Source of the DNA: Candidatus Aminicenantota bacterium
GTDB lineage: Bacteria > Acidobacteriota > UBA6911 > RPQK01 > JAJDTT01
DNA: 18,441 nucleotides
Direction: 5' to 3'
Assembly (NCBI GenBank): GCA_026706325.1
Contig: JAPOYZ010000062.1
Span: 1 to 18,441, forward strand
Within the stretch, counting starts at the first letter, position 1. Each line of letters opens with the position of its first letter. Positions 7,535 to 15,078 of the stretch are shown one piece after another. Position numbers and translations under genes: made by a program. The notes under the pieces were generated by a model. The model saw only the letters and a list, made by a program, of their open reading frames with translations, had not been told where the DNA came from and searched no databases.

Positions 7535-8701
7535 ATGCCATACCAATTCAGGCTCCCCGATATCGGCGAAGGCATCGTGGAAGGCGAGGTCGTTCGCTGG
7601 CTGGTTCGAGTCGGAGACGAGATCGAAGAGGATCAGCCCATGGTGGAGGTCATGACCGACAAGGCGACCGTCGAGATCCCGTCACCCGTCAAGGGCCGCG
7701 TCGTGGAGCAGGGAGGCAATGAAGGAGACGTCGTCCAGGTCGGATCCGTGCTGGTGGTGATCGAGACCGGCAAGGAGGAAACCCAGACCAGGCCGGTCCA
7801 CACTGCGCCTCATGCACCCACTCACAGGCCACCGATCCGGCGGCGGCGAAAAACGGCGCGGGTCCTGGCGACCCCGGCCATCCGGCGCCTGGCCAAACAA
7901 ATGAAGATCGACCTGGAGGGGGTCAAGGGCACCGGCCCGGGCGGACGGATCACGCGGGAGGACCTGACCCGGGCCCAGAAGCCTGCGCCGGTCTCTCGGG
8001 CCGCGGCCGGGCCCACCGAACGGATTCCCTACCGCGGCATCCGGCGGCGGATCGGCGACCATATGCTCCAGGCCTCCAACCAGGCTCCCCATTTCACCTA
8101 TGTGGAAGAGGCGGACGTGACCGAGTTGGTACGGATGCGCCAAAGGGCGCAGGGCAGCGAGGAATTTCAGGGAGTCCGTCTCACCTATCTCCCTTACATC
8201 CTGAAGGCGTTGGGCCACGAGTTGAAACGCCACCCCGATCTGAACGCCCGTCTGGACCTGGATGCGGGAGAGATCGAACTCCGGAAGTACTACAACATCG
8301 GCGTCGCCACCCAGACGGAGGAAGGGCTCATGGTTCCGGTGATCCGGAACGTGGACCGGAAGAGCCTGCCGGAACTGGCCCGGGAGATCTCCCAGGCTTC
8401 GCAACTGGCCCGTGAAGGGAACCTGAAGCTGGAGCACCTGCAGGGAAGCACCTTCACCGTGACCAGCCTGGGCGCCCTGGGAGGCATCGTCGCGACGCCC
8501 ATTGTCAACTATCCCGAAGTGGCCATCCTGGGGGTTCACAAGATCGCACCCCGGCCGGTCGTGCGCTCGGGCCGGATCGTGATTCGGGAAATCATGCACC
8601 TGAGCCTGTCTCAGGACCACCGGGTGGTGGACGGCGCCGTCGGCGCCCGGTTTCTGCAAGATGTGATCGCCCGCCTGGAATCCCCCGAGACCGGCCTCTG
8701 A
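7535..8701 (+). CDS. bkdC: Dihydrolipoamide acyltransferase E2 of 2-oxo acid dehydrogenase
   Basis: A 388-aa core subunit that takes the acyl group from E1 on a lipoyl arm and passes it to CoA. Domains in order: a single lipoyl domain (about 1-77) with the lipoyl lysine K43 in MTDKATVEIPSP; a Pro/Thr/His/Arg-rich linker; a peripheral subunit-binding domain (about 107-147, ATPAIRRLAKQMKIDL then GTGPGGRITREDL); and the catalytic domain (about 163-388) ending in DHRVVDG, with catalytic H362 and D366. I start at ATG 7535 (MPYQFRLPDIGEG) because the domain begins there; the earlier ATG at 7496 overlaps E1-beta and adds unrelated residues. A single lipoyl domain is usual for bacterial branched-chain E2. 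No E3 (lipoamide dehydrogenase) gene follows, so it must be supplied elsewhere. Confidence 0.93.
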   Translation: MPYQFRLPDIGEGIVEGEVVRWLVRVGDEIEEDQPMVEVMTDKATVEIPSPVKGRVVEQGGNEGDVVQVGSVLVVIETGKEETQTRPVHTAPHAPTHRPPIRRRRKTARVLATPAIRRLAKQMKIDLEGVKGTGPGGRITREDLTRAQKPAPVSRAAAGPTERIPYRGIRRRIGDHMLQASNQAPHFTYVEEADVTELVRMRQRAQGSEEFQGVRLTYLPYILKALGHELKRHPDLNARLDLDAGEIELRKYYNIGVATQTEEGLMVPVIRNVDRKSLPELAREISQASQLAREGNLKLEHLQGSTFTVTSLGALGGIVATPIVNYPEVAILGVHKIAPRPVVRSGRIVIREIMHLSLSQDHRVVDGAVGARFLQDVIARLESPETGL

Positions 8702-8721
8702 CCCGGAGCCGCCAACGCCCA

Positions 8722-9888
8722 ATGGACGAACTGACGAGACGTTCCCTGCTCCGATACGCATGCGGCGCGACGGCCGCGGGTGTGGTGGCCGGACCCGCCG
8801 GGGCCGAGGCGCAGGGCCTTGCCGGTGGATTGACGTGGGCGTCACTTTCGGCTCCGGGAACCGCTGCGGATTCCTATCGGGTGGTTCCGGAAGAAGAGGG
8901 CAGCCGGCGATACGGAATGGTGGACGATCTGTTCCACCACATCCGGGACCGGTCCGACGTCAAACGGGAAATCCTCTACTGGCTCACCGACGGCCGGTCC
9001 TCATTCCTGGGCGCGACCAACCGGTTTCAGTTCGTGGAGCCCATCATCCGGCCCCTGTACAGGCAGGCGGGCATCCCGTTGGAGTTCGGGTACGGACTGG
9101 GACTGCAGGAGAGCCTCTACCGAAACTACAGCGTCTCCTACGCCAACGCCAAGGGCATCTGGCAGATGCAGTGGGCGGGCCGGCGATACGGTCTGAAGGG
9201 AGGAGACTATTTCGACGTCGTCAAATCCACGCAGAAGCAGTTGGAGTACCTTCGCGATCTGGTGAAGGTCTTCTCCTGGAACCTGGAGCTGGTGCTGGTG
9301 GACTACAACTATGGGCCCGGCCACAAGTTTGCCCGCTACAGCTCCAACCCCAATGCGTTTCGCAGAATCGCCAGCCGGCTCCCGCGCGAGACCCGCCGCT
9401 ACGTCCCGCGAGTCCTGGCCGCCACGGCCATGGGAATGGCTCCCGAACGATTCGGACTCGACATTCCCCGGTTGGATCCGAGAACCGTGACGATCCCGCT
9501 GGACCGCAGCCTGCACCATCTGGAGTTGGGTCTGCTGCTGGGAACCGACCACTGGAACCTGGGCAACCTGAATCCCAGGGACAGTATCCGGGTCTGGTTC
9601 AAGGAGGGGGAGGAGGTGACCATTCCCCGGATCTTCCAGGAAACCTGCCGGGAACGCATCGAGAAACACCCGCTCCGCGAGGAATTCCACGGCTTCGTGG
9701 CCAACGTCTATCCGGCCCCGGGACAGGCCATCGAGTACCGGGTCCAGAGTGGCGACACCCTCTTCAGAATCTCCAGGCGATTCAAGCATTGCGGAGTGGA
9801 AGGGCCGAATCAGATCATGCTCTACAACGGCCTGAACAGCACCGTGATCCGTCCCGGCCAGAAGCTGCTCATTCCCTGCGCCGACTGA
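8722..9888 (+). CDS. Tat-exported lytic transglycosylase (MltD-like) with LysM domain
   Basis: A 388-aa peptidoglycan-cleaving enzyme. The N-terminus is a twin-arginine leader (TRRSLLRYACGATAAG) with likely cleavage near residue 30. The SLT domain spans roughly 100-230; the catalytic glutamate is E130 in GLQESLYRN, followed by the family pattern ANAKGIWQMQWAGRRYGL. The NYGPG segment matches the conserved second half of the fold. A LysM domain closes the protein (about 338-385, YRVQSGDTLFRISRRF to RPGQKLLIP) and should bind glycan strands. It starts 20 bases after the E2 stop and may be read through from the dehydrogenase promoter, though the functions are unrelated. Export of this enzyme class through Tat is unusual, because most members use Sec or lipoprotein signals. 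Confidence 0.85.
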   Translation: MDELTRRSLLRYACGATAAGVVAGPAGAEAQGLAGGLTWASLSAPGTAADSYRVVPEEEGSRRYGMVDDLFHHIRDRSDVKREILYWLTDGRSSFLGATNRFQFVEPIIRPLYRQAGIPLEFGYGLGLQESLYRNYSVSYANAKGIWQMQWAGRRYGLKGGDYFDVVKSTQKQLEYLRDLVKVFSWNLELVLVDYNYGPGHKFARYSSNPNAFRRIASRLPRETRRYVPRVLAATAMGMAPERFGLDIPRLDPRTVTIPLDRSLHHLELGLLLGTDHWNLGNLNPRDSIRVWFKEGEEVTIPRIFQETCRERIEKHPLREEFHGFVANVYPAPGQAIEYRVQSGDTLFRISRRFKHCGVEGPNQIMLYNGLNSTVIRPGQKLLIPCAD

Positions 9889-9943
9889 GGCGGCGGCAGG
9901 ACCCGAAAGCCGGAAGATCAGCCCAGCGTATGTCGCCTCTCAG
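9889..9943 (-). pseudogene. Truncated MazF/PemK-type toxin gene, first ~15 codons only
   Basis: Read on the minus strand from 9943, in the frame overlapping the antitoxin stop codon, the sequence encodes (CTG)-RGDIRWADLPAFGS. This matches the conserved N-terminus of MazF/PemK toxins (RGDIxWADL...GS). Resemblance stops at GS, around 9899, about ten bases from the stop of the convergent transglycosylase gene at 9888; the frame then runs through that gene's 3' end in antisense with no toxin-like residues. There is no ATG, GTG or TTG at the expected start. It lies exactly where the toxin gene belongs, right after a matching antitoxin, so I read it as the stump of a deleted toxin gene. A 15-codon match is short, hence the confidence. 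Confidence 0.62.
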
Positions 9944-10182
9944 TATTCGGGCCACATCTCACCCGTAGCGGCGAGTCCCTCCTCGGCGAGTCGCTGCTCT
10001 TCGGCTGGGTCCAGCTTAGTGCACTCGTGAGCGAGTCGAGTTCGGTCAAGCCTCTGGAGGTTCTCGGCGAGAGCCGCCTCTACGGCTTGGCTGCGGCTTT
10101 CAAATTGCTGTTGTAAGACAAGCGCATCGACCCGATGTACCAGCTTGGCGTCGAGGGTGACCGCTACTTTTCTTTTCGGCAC
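9940..10182 (-). CDS. Ribbon-helix-helix antitoxin (MazE-like), orphaned
   Basis: An 80-aa protein. The N-terminal half is a ribbon-helix-helix DNA-binding domain: the strand KRKVAVTLD, helix KLVHRVDALVLQQQF, turn ESRS, helix QAVEAALAENLQRL. The acidic C-terminus (LDPAEEQRLAEEGLA to WPEY) is the part that in related antitoxins wraps the MazF-type toxin. I start at GTG 10182, which has GGAGG four bases before it; an ATG at 10206 would add eight residues that overlap this ribosome site and the operator. It probably represses its own promoter through the palindrome at 10198-10216. The partner toxin is reduced to a stump downstream, so the protein may survive as a solitary regulator or decoy antitoxin. 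It lies 39 bases from the end of the M6 protease gene. Confidence 0.82.
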   Translation of the reverse strand: MPKRKVAVTLDAKLVHRVDALVLQQQFESRSQAVEAALAENLQRLDRTRLAHECTKLDPAEEQRLAEEGLAATGEMWPEY

Positions 10183-10197
10183 GGGTCCTCCTTCGGA

Positions 10198-10216
10198 GTA
10201 TGACATATCATCATAC
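10198..10216. promoter_or_regulatory. Palindromic operator upstream of the antitoxin gene
   Basis: GTATGA (10198-10203), seven bases, TCATAC (10211-10216): a perfect 6-bp inverted repeat. On the minus strand it overlaps TATGAT, a plausible -10 box, and lies 15-34 bases before the GTG start. Ribbon-helix-helix antitoxins usually bind such repeats in their own promoters, so this is the likely autoregulatory site. Confidence 0.55.
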
Positions 10217-10221
10217 CAGTA

Positions 10222-12993
10222 TCAGCTACCGGAACGTCTCCAACTCAGTTCCACTTTGACTCGCGCTCCGTGAGGCGCGTCGGAGCCGGGCTTCGCCAGC
10301 CGGAATCCGAATCCCGCAGTGGGAACCCGGGCGCTGCCGAAGGGGAGGTGCGGGTTCAGGTAGCGTCCCGGATCGGAGTCGCTGAACTCGTGGAGGGCCG
10401 GAAAGTCGACGCCGTCGAAGGGGACCATCTGCCCCTTTTCCTCCCGATAGAGGACGATCCCATCCCGGAACGGCTCCAGCGCAAAAGGCGCGTCCGCCGA
10501 GTGAAAGAAGCGCAAGAGCCGATCGTACAGACGATAGGTCAGGACTTTTTTTCGTAGCCGAATGTCGACCAGGTTGGTGGTTCCACGGTAAGGCTCCCGG
10601 TCCGGCCCCGGCAAGAACTCGTTGATAAGCGTGTATCCGTAGATCAGTTTCTGGTCCTGGAACCGGAGGCGTTCCAGAGGCGGTCCGTCCTCCCCCTGGT
10701 GGCACGCCTCCCGGTCTGGTTCCGGGAGGTCGGGAGGAAAGTAGTCCGACCGTCGCTGGAAACAGAGGATGTCCAGGTAGTTCCGGCGGAGCCACTCCTG
10801 GGCCTTCTCGTCGAACTCGTAGTAGCTCCGATCCTGCTCCCGCTTGAAATACCGCTCCGGCACGGCCGGATATCGATACTCCTGGGGAATAGAGTCCACG
10901 ACCAAGAGAAAACCCTGTCCGGGACCCTGCCGCGAGGGCTCGTTCTGGCTCCAGAGAAACGACCCGTTGGCATACCAGAGGACCACGCCGGACCGGTAGC
11001 GGACATCGAAAGCCCGGAATTCGCCGCTCTCCGGATCCCGGTAGAAGACCTGGGACTCGCGGCGCATGGTGCTGTCGTAGTTGAAGGCCTTCTCGAAGTC
11101 CTGCCACGGGTCCCGGTACTCCAGTACGTAGAAGTGGGGGACCGGCAGCCGGTGGACGCCTCCCGAAAGGCTGAATCCGTCCACCTCCCACCCGGTCAGG
11201 CCGGAACCTTCAAAATCCTCCGAGAAGCCCAAGGCCTTGAGGCTGACGTTGTCGATGAGGGCTCCCGCCTCCACCGCGGCCATGTCGGTGAAGTAGTGGA
11301 AGCGGACCTCGACCTTCTTGCCCCGGTAGGCCGACAGGTCGAAGCGGGCGCGAATCCATTGCCCGATCTCACACGGGTCTTTTTCTCCCCCCACCCGGTC
11401 CTCGGCCAACTGCTTGGGGCGGGACGGATCGCACCCGGGCGCCGATTCCACCTTGCCGTCGGCGTCCAGGTCGCCGCTGCGTCCCGTGAAGCCGGGGAGG
11501 GTGCCGTCGCCGTCATGACCCTTTCGGGACGGCATGATGCTCTGGGAGTCCTCCGCCGAGTCCTTGTCCGTAGGCAGAAGGCGCCGGTAGTTCAACCCGT
11601 CGGTGGAAGCCTCCACGTAGAGGTAGTCGTAGTCTCCCTCGATCTCGAACCAGAGGTCGAACTCCAGGATGGGCTGCTCCCGCACTTCGGTCAGGTCGAA
11701 GGTCCGGGAGAGGTATCGATTCATCTCGTTTCCCTGTCCCGTGTAGACGGCCTGCCGCTCTTGGCGGGAGGTCAGAGGCCCCAGATCCAATGACCGGACC
11801 TTGGGGGGCAGGATCACCATGACGGCGTCGCACAGCCCTTGGGGACGGCTCCCGCCAGGCGTGCCGGACCAGTCGTTCATGGTCTTGAGGTGAAGCGAAC
11901 GGCTCCCGGCTCCTCCGAATTCCGGGGGACGAAGCACACAGGGCTCCAGCCACCCCAGCATCATCCGGGACCACGCGCTCAACTCCTGCGGATACCTTCC
12001 CGCCGTGCTGCTCATGGCGTCCCACGCCGCCGTGGAGTTGTTGGTCCGGCGGGCGTAGATGTCCGGCAGTCCCAGGGAATGGCCGAATTCGTGGATGAAG
12101 GTGGAGACGGAGGTGTACTCGGACTGCATGTTGTAGTCGTAGACCCAGAGTCCCTCGCGAACCCGAATCCCGCCCCGGTCGTTGGTGATGCCCTCCAATT
12201 TCGGACCGCGGCCCAGGTTCTTGCTCAGGGCGTAACGGTGGGGCCAGATCCGGTCGGCGCACTCCCGCTCTCTGGCGCTGAGCTGGTCCACCAGGTCTGC
12301 GGGCGCGTTGGCGGTGAATTTCTCCGAGAGCTTGTAGAGGCCCTGGCACGAGGACTGGCCCTTCCCGGCGTAGACCAGGACGAAGTGGTCGATGTAGCCG
12401 TCCGGTTCTTCCGAGATTCCGTCGCCGTCGTAGTCGGTGGGGTCCCAGACGTCGAAGTCCCCCCAGGGGAAGTCGGGCCGGGTCGCATAGGCGGCGCGGA
12501 AGGCGTCCTCCACCAGGCTCTCGGGCGCGTTGTCGCTCCGCCATTCCCCGTCCGAGAGGCGGGAAGGACGGCCGTAGTGGGAGAGCGGCTTGTCCACGGT
12601 GACCAGGGAAAAGACCGTCCCGGTCACGAAGTACCTCCCCCGCGACTGGTGATGGTAGTAGTGGGTCAGGGTCTTCCGGCGGGGCCGCCGATGGGTTTCC
12701 GAGAAGAGCAGCTCCTGCAGGTAACGGCGGTTCTTCTCCTCGGCATCCGCGTCTCCCCGGAAGCGCTCGAAACGGAGGTCGGAGAACTGGACCGGGATAA
12801 TGAGCAGCCGGTGCGGGCGATGGGGACTGCTGCGCACGGGACGAACCGAATCGGATTGAATCTGGGGATGTCCCAGCTCATCGAACCGCAGATTGGCCAG
12901 GGACTCGACGATGGCCGCCGGGTCCTTGTCGGCTCCCCGTAGCGGCGAGCCCGTGAGGACCAGGAACAGCCCGAACAACAGGATCAACGGCAT
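10222..12993 (-). CDS. Secreted M6 (immune inhibitor A-like) metalloprotease
   Basis: A 923-aa exported protease. Signal peptide: MPLILLFGLFLVLTGSPLRG, cleavage near residue 20. The catalytic domain carries DYDGDGISEEPDGYIDHFVL, the family's pre-catalytic segment, then IWPHRYALS, and the zinc site HEFGHSLGLPD with H301, E302, H305 and D311 (the M6 pattern HExxHxxGxxD). A MAM/jelly-roll-like region follows (RTFDLTEVREQPILEFDLWF to GALIDNVSLKAL), as in InhA proteins, and then a C-terminal region (VLEYRDPWQDFEKAFNYD onward, ending in ARVKVELSW). I start at ATG 12993, with GGGAGG five bases before it; a TTG four codons upstream overlaps that site. It is divergent from the 633-aa secreted protein across a 146-base control region with motif copies 2 and 4. 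Likely role: degrading extracellular proteins. Confidence 0.88.
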   Translation of the reverse strand: MPLILLFGLFLVLTGSPLRGADKDPAAIVESLANLRFDELGHPQIQSDSVRPVRSSPHRPHRLLIIPVQFSDLRFERFRGDADAEEKNRRYLQELLFSETHRRPRRKTLTHYYHHQSRGRYFVTGTVFSLVTVDKPLSHYGRPSRLSDGEWRSDNAPESLVEDAFRAAYATRPDFPWGDFDVWDPTDYDGDGISEEPDGYIDHFVLVYAGKGQSSCQGLYKLSEKFTANAPADLVDQLSARERECADRIWPHRYALSKNLGRGPKLEGITNDRGGIRVREGLWVYDYNMQSEYTSVSTFIHEFGHSLGLPDIYARRTNNSTAAWDAMSSTAGRYPQELSAWSRMMLGWLEPCVLRPPEFGGAGSRSLHLKTMNDWSGTPGGSRPQGLCDAVMVILPPKVRSLDLGPLTSRQERQAVYTGQGNEMNRYLSRTFDLTEVREQPILEFDLWFEIEGDYDYLYVEASTDGLNYRRLLPTDKDSAEDSQSIMPSRKGHDGDGTLPGFTGRSGDLDADGKVESAPGCDPSRPKQLAEDRVGGEKDPCEIGQWIRARFDLSAYRGKKVEVRFHYFTDMAAVEAGALIDNVSLKALGFSEDFEGSGLTGWEVDGFSLSGGVHRLPVPHFYVLEYRDPWQDFEKAFNYDSTMRRESQVFYRDPESGEFRAFDVRYRSGVVLWYANGSFLWSQNEPSRQGPGQGFLLVVDSIPQEYRYPAVPERYFKREQDRSYYEFDEKAQEWLRRNYLDILCFQRRSDYFPPDLPEPDREACHQGEDGPPLERLRFQDQKLIYGYTLINEFLPGPDREPYRGTTNLVDIRLRKKVLTYRLYDRLLRFFHSADAPFALEPFRDGIVLYREEKGQMVPFDGVDFPALHEFSDSDPGRYLNPHLPFGSARVPTAGFGFRLAKPGSDAPHGARVKVELSWRRSGS

Positions 12994-13030
12994 GGCGCCT
13001 CCCAAACGGTGTCGGTCGGTTGAAAGAGGG

Positions 13031-13052
13031 AGTTTAGCAGTCCAAGTGAAAT
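13031..13052 (-). repeat. Intergenic motif copy 4 (degenerate)
   Basis: On the minus strand, TTTCACTTGGACTGCTAAAC matches the motif except that CCACGG is shortened to CTTGG (one base fewer and changed). It points at the M6 protease gene, whose ATG is 45 bases on. It contains TGC-TAAACT, an extended -10-like box, with CTGACG (13055-13060) 18 bases before, the same geometry as copy 1. Confidence 0.5.
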
Positions 13053-13087
13053 GCCGTCAGCGTGCGACTTTCGCCACGGACTGTTAA
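13034..13087. repeat. Inverted repeat in the divergent control region
   Basis: Copies 4 and 2 face outward and form an imperfect palindrome: TTAGCAGTCC (13034-13043) against GGACTGTTAA (13078-13087), ten pairs with one G-T, then GAAA (13048-13051) against TTTC (13069-13072), with a 17-base loop. The centre lies between the two divergent start codons. Confidence 0.6.
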
Positions 13088-13089
13088 TC
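13068..13089 (+). repeat. Intergenic motif copy 2 (core CCACGGACTG)
   Basis: Sequence CTTTCG, then CCACGGACTG (13074-13083), then TTAATC. It points at the 633-aa secreted protein gene, whose ATG is 57 bases past the core, nearly the same distance as copy 1 to its gene. Confidence 0.65.
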
Positions 13090-13139
13090 TCGGCGGCAAT
13101 CGCAGTGCCGTAAACGGAATCCGGGTGGAGGACCCTGCC

Positions 13140-15041
13140 ATGAAGAAGGTTCGTATTCTATGTTGCCTGCTTTGGATCTCCTGGCACGGCCAGGGCCAGG
13201 CCGGGACCCGTATCGAGATCTCGACTCCCATGCCGCCGCCGGCGTGGGCGTTGCTGGAACGGCAGCTTCTGGACGCCAACGCCGCGGCCGTCGAGGAATT
13301 CTACACGACCTACCACGACGAGCGGGGCTACCTGCTGCACACACCGCGCTGGGGGACTCTGGACGGCACCGACGACGCCATCGAATGCTACGCCAACTGG
13401 ACGCTGCTTCACATGCTGGGCGCGTCCGACCTGGTGCTGAACCGCTACAAGCAGGGTCTTGAGGGTCACCTCCTCCAATACAAGGAACTGAAGACAGTCA
13501 AGACGACGATCGCCGCCGAAGGAGCCTACTACAAGGAATTCCTGCCCATGTCCGACTGGCACCACACCGGGGAGGGCATGCAGGGCTTCATGAACCAGGG
13601 CTTGTCTGACCCTGCCGACCGTTCCTTCCGGACGCGGATGCGCCGGTTCGCCGGCATGTACATGGGCGAGGATCCGGATGCTCCCAACTACGACCCCCAA
13701 CACAAGGTCATTCGCAGCATCTGGAACGGCAGCCGGGGTGCCATGATCCGGCGTGCGACCCGCTACGACTGGGTGGGCGACCCCTTCAAGGGGCGGTACC
13801 ATATCCTGCACAGCGCGGGCGGACGCGAGCAGATGCTGGACGCCGAAGAGTCCTACCCCGAGATGCTGGCCCACTGCGCCGAGTACCTGCACAGCGCCGG
13901 CGACCACCCCTTGAATCTGATCGCGACTCAACTGCACCTGAACGCCTACGCCATCGCCCACGAAGACAAGTACAAGAAATGGCTGGTGGAATACGTGGAC
14001 GCGTGGAAGGAGCGGACGGAGAAGAACGGGGGCAACATCCCCTCCAACATCGGCTTGGACGGGAGCATCGGAGGAGAGACGGACGGCCAATGGTTCGGCG
14101 GAACCTACGGCTGGGACTTCTCGCCCTGGTCTCCCGAGCACAAGGTGGTGGCGCATCGGAACATGTTCGCCAAGGGCATGTGGCCGGGGTTCGGAAACGC
14201 CTTGATGATCACCGGAGACCAGAAATACGTGGACGTCCTGCGCCGTCAGATGGCCAATATCTACAGCCAGAAGAAGGTGGTGGACGGCGAGATTCAGGTT
14301 CCCAACAACTACGGGGTCAAGGGACCCAAGACCCAGCCGCCCATCTTCACGACCATCGACGGCAAGCTCTATTGGGAGGAGCGGGAAACCAGCGAACCGG
14401 GTTGGTACAACTGGAGCTCGCACCGGTTCGTGAACGAGCTCATCGACATCTACCTCTGGTCCATGAACCGGGACGACCTGGAACACATTCCCATGACCGG
14501 CTGGATCGCTTTCCTGGAAGGCAAGGATCCGGACTATCCGGAAAAAGCGCTCCGCCGGGAGCTGTCCTTTATCCGGGAGAAGATCCAGGGCATTCGCAGC
14601 GATCTCACCACACCCGACACGCGGCTGGCCGACTGGCCGCTGGGGTTCAATCCGGCTGCTCCCTACGAGTTGATCCGGCTCATGCTGGGCGGTCACCTGT
14701 ACGGCAAGATCTACGTTCCACACACCCGGGTCCGCTATTTCGATCCGGAGCGAAGACGGGCCGGGATCCCTCCCGACGTGGGCTCCCTGGTGACCGAACT
14801 GAAGCCGGACAGCGTTCGCCTGATGCTGGTCAACCTGAACCCGGTCCACGGGCGCAAGTTGATCCTACAGACCGGGGCCTACGGGGAGCACGAGTGCGTG
14901 GGAGTCCGGATCGGCGACAAGGAGTGGACGGTGGGAGGCCGGTATTTTCACGTCAGCCTGGCTCCGGGAGCGGGGGCGGAGTTGACCATCAGCATGCGCC
15001 GTTACGCCAATCCGCCGACTCTGAGCTTTCCCTGGCATTGA
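13140..15041 (+). CDS. Secreted protein of unknown family, 633 aa
   Basis: I do not recognise a named family. The N-terminus is a signal peptide (MKKVRILCCLLWISW, cleavage near QAG at about residue 23). The body is rich in Trp, Tyr and His with helix-like segments: GTLDGTDDAIECYANWTLLH, DWHHTGEGMQGFMNQGL, HILHSAGGREQMLDAEESYP and WSSHRFVNELIDIYLWSM. This recalls the (alpha/alpha)6-toroid folds of some glycoside hydrolases and polysaccharide lyases, ending in a beta-sandwich-like tail (LVTELKPDSVRLMLVNLNP to GAELTISM). That is an impression of fold, not a demonstrated homology. I start at ATG 13140, eight bases after GGAGG; a frame-extending ATG at 13062 lies in the repeat region and lacks a ribosome site. 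Its divergence from a secreted protease suggests coordinated export of degradative proteins. Confidence 0.78.
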   Translation: MKKVRILCCLLWISWHGQGQAGTRIEISTPMPPPAWALLERQLLDANAAAVEEFYTTYHDERGYLLHTPRWGTLDGTDDAIECYANWTLLHMLGASDLVLNRYKQGLEGHLLQYKELKTVKTTIAAEGAYYKEFLPMSDWHHTGEGMQGFMNQGLSDPADRSFRTRMRRFAGMYMGEDPDAPNYDPQHKVIRSIWNGSRGAMIRRATRYDWVGDPFKGRYHILHSAGGREQMLDAEESYPEMLAHCAEYLHSAGDHPLNLIATQLHLNAYAIAHEDKYKKWLVEYVDAWKERTEKNGGNIPSNIGLDGSIGGETDGQWFGGTYGWDFSPWSPEHKVVAHRNMFAKGMWPGFGNALMITGDQKYVDVLRRQMANIYSQKKVVDGEIQVPNNYGVKGPKTQPPIFTTIDGKLYWEERETSEPGWYNWSSHRFVNELIDIYLWSMNRDDLEHIPMTGWIAFLEGKDPDYPEKALRRELSFIREKIQGIRSDLTTPDTRLADWPLGFNPAAPYELIRLMLGGHLYGKIYVPHTRVRYFDPERRRAGIPPDVGSLVTELKPDSVRLMLVNLNPVHGRKLILQTGAYGEHECVGVRIGDKEWTVGGRYFHVSLAPGAGAELTISMRRYANPPTLSFPWH

Positions 15042-15078
15042 AGCCGGCGGGCCGATTCCGCGGAACCCACTTCGCCGC

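Noticed and set aside
13158..14849. Open frame of 563 codons antisense to the 633-aa secreted protein
   Set aside because: The plus-strand frame has a signal peptide, a ribosome site and natural composition; the antisense frame is Val/Gly/Gln/His-rich with none of these.
15042..15078. Terminator in the convergent gap between the 633-aa protein and the FG-GAP gene
   Set aside because: Only 37 bases, no stem-loop with a T-run on either strand.
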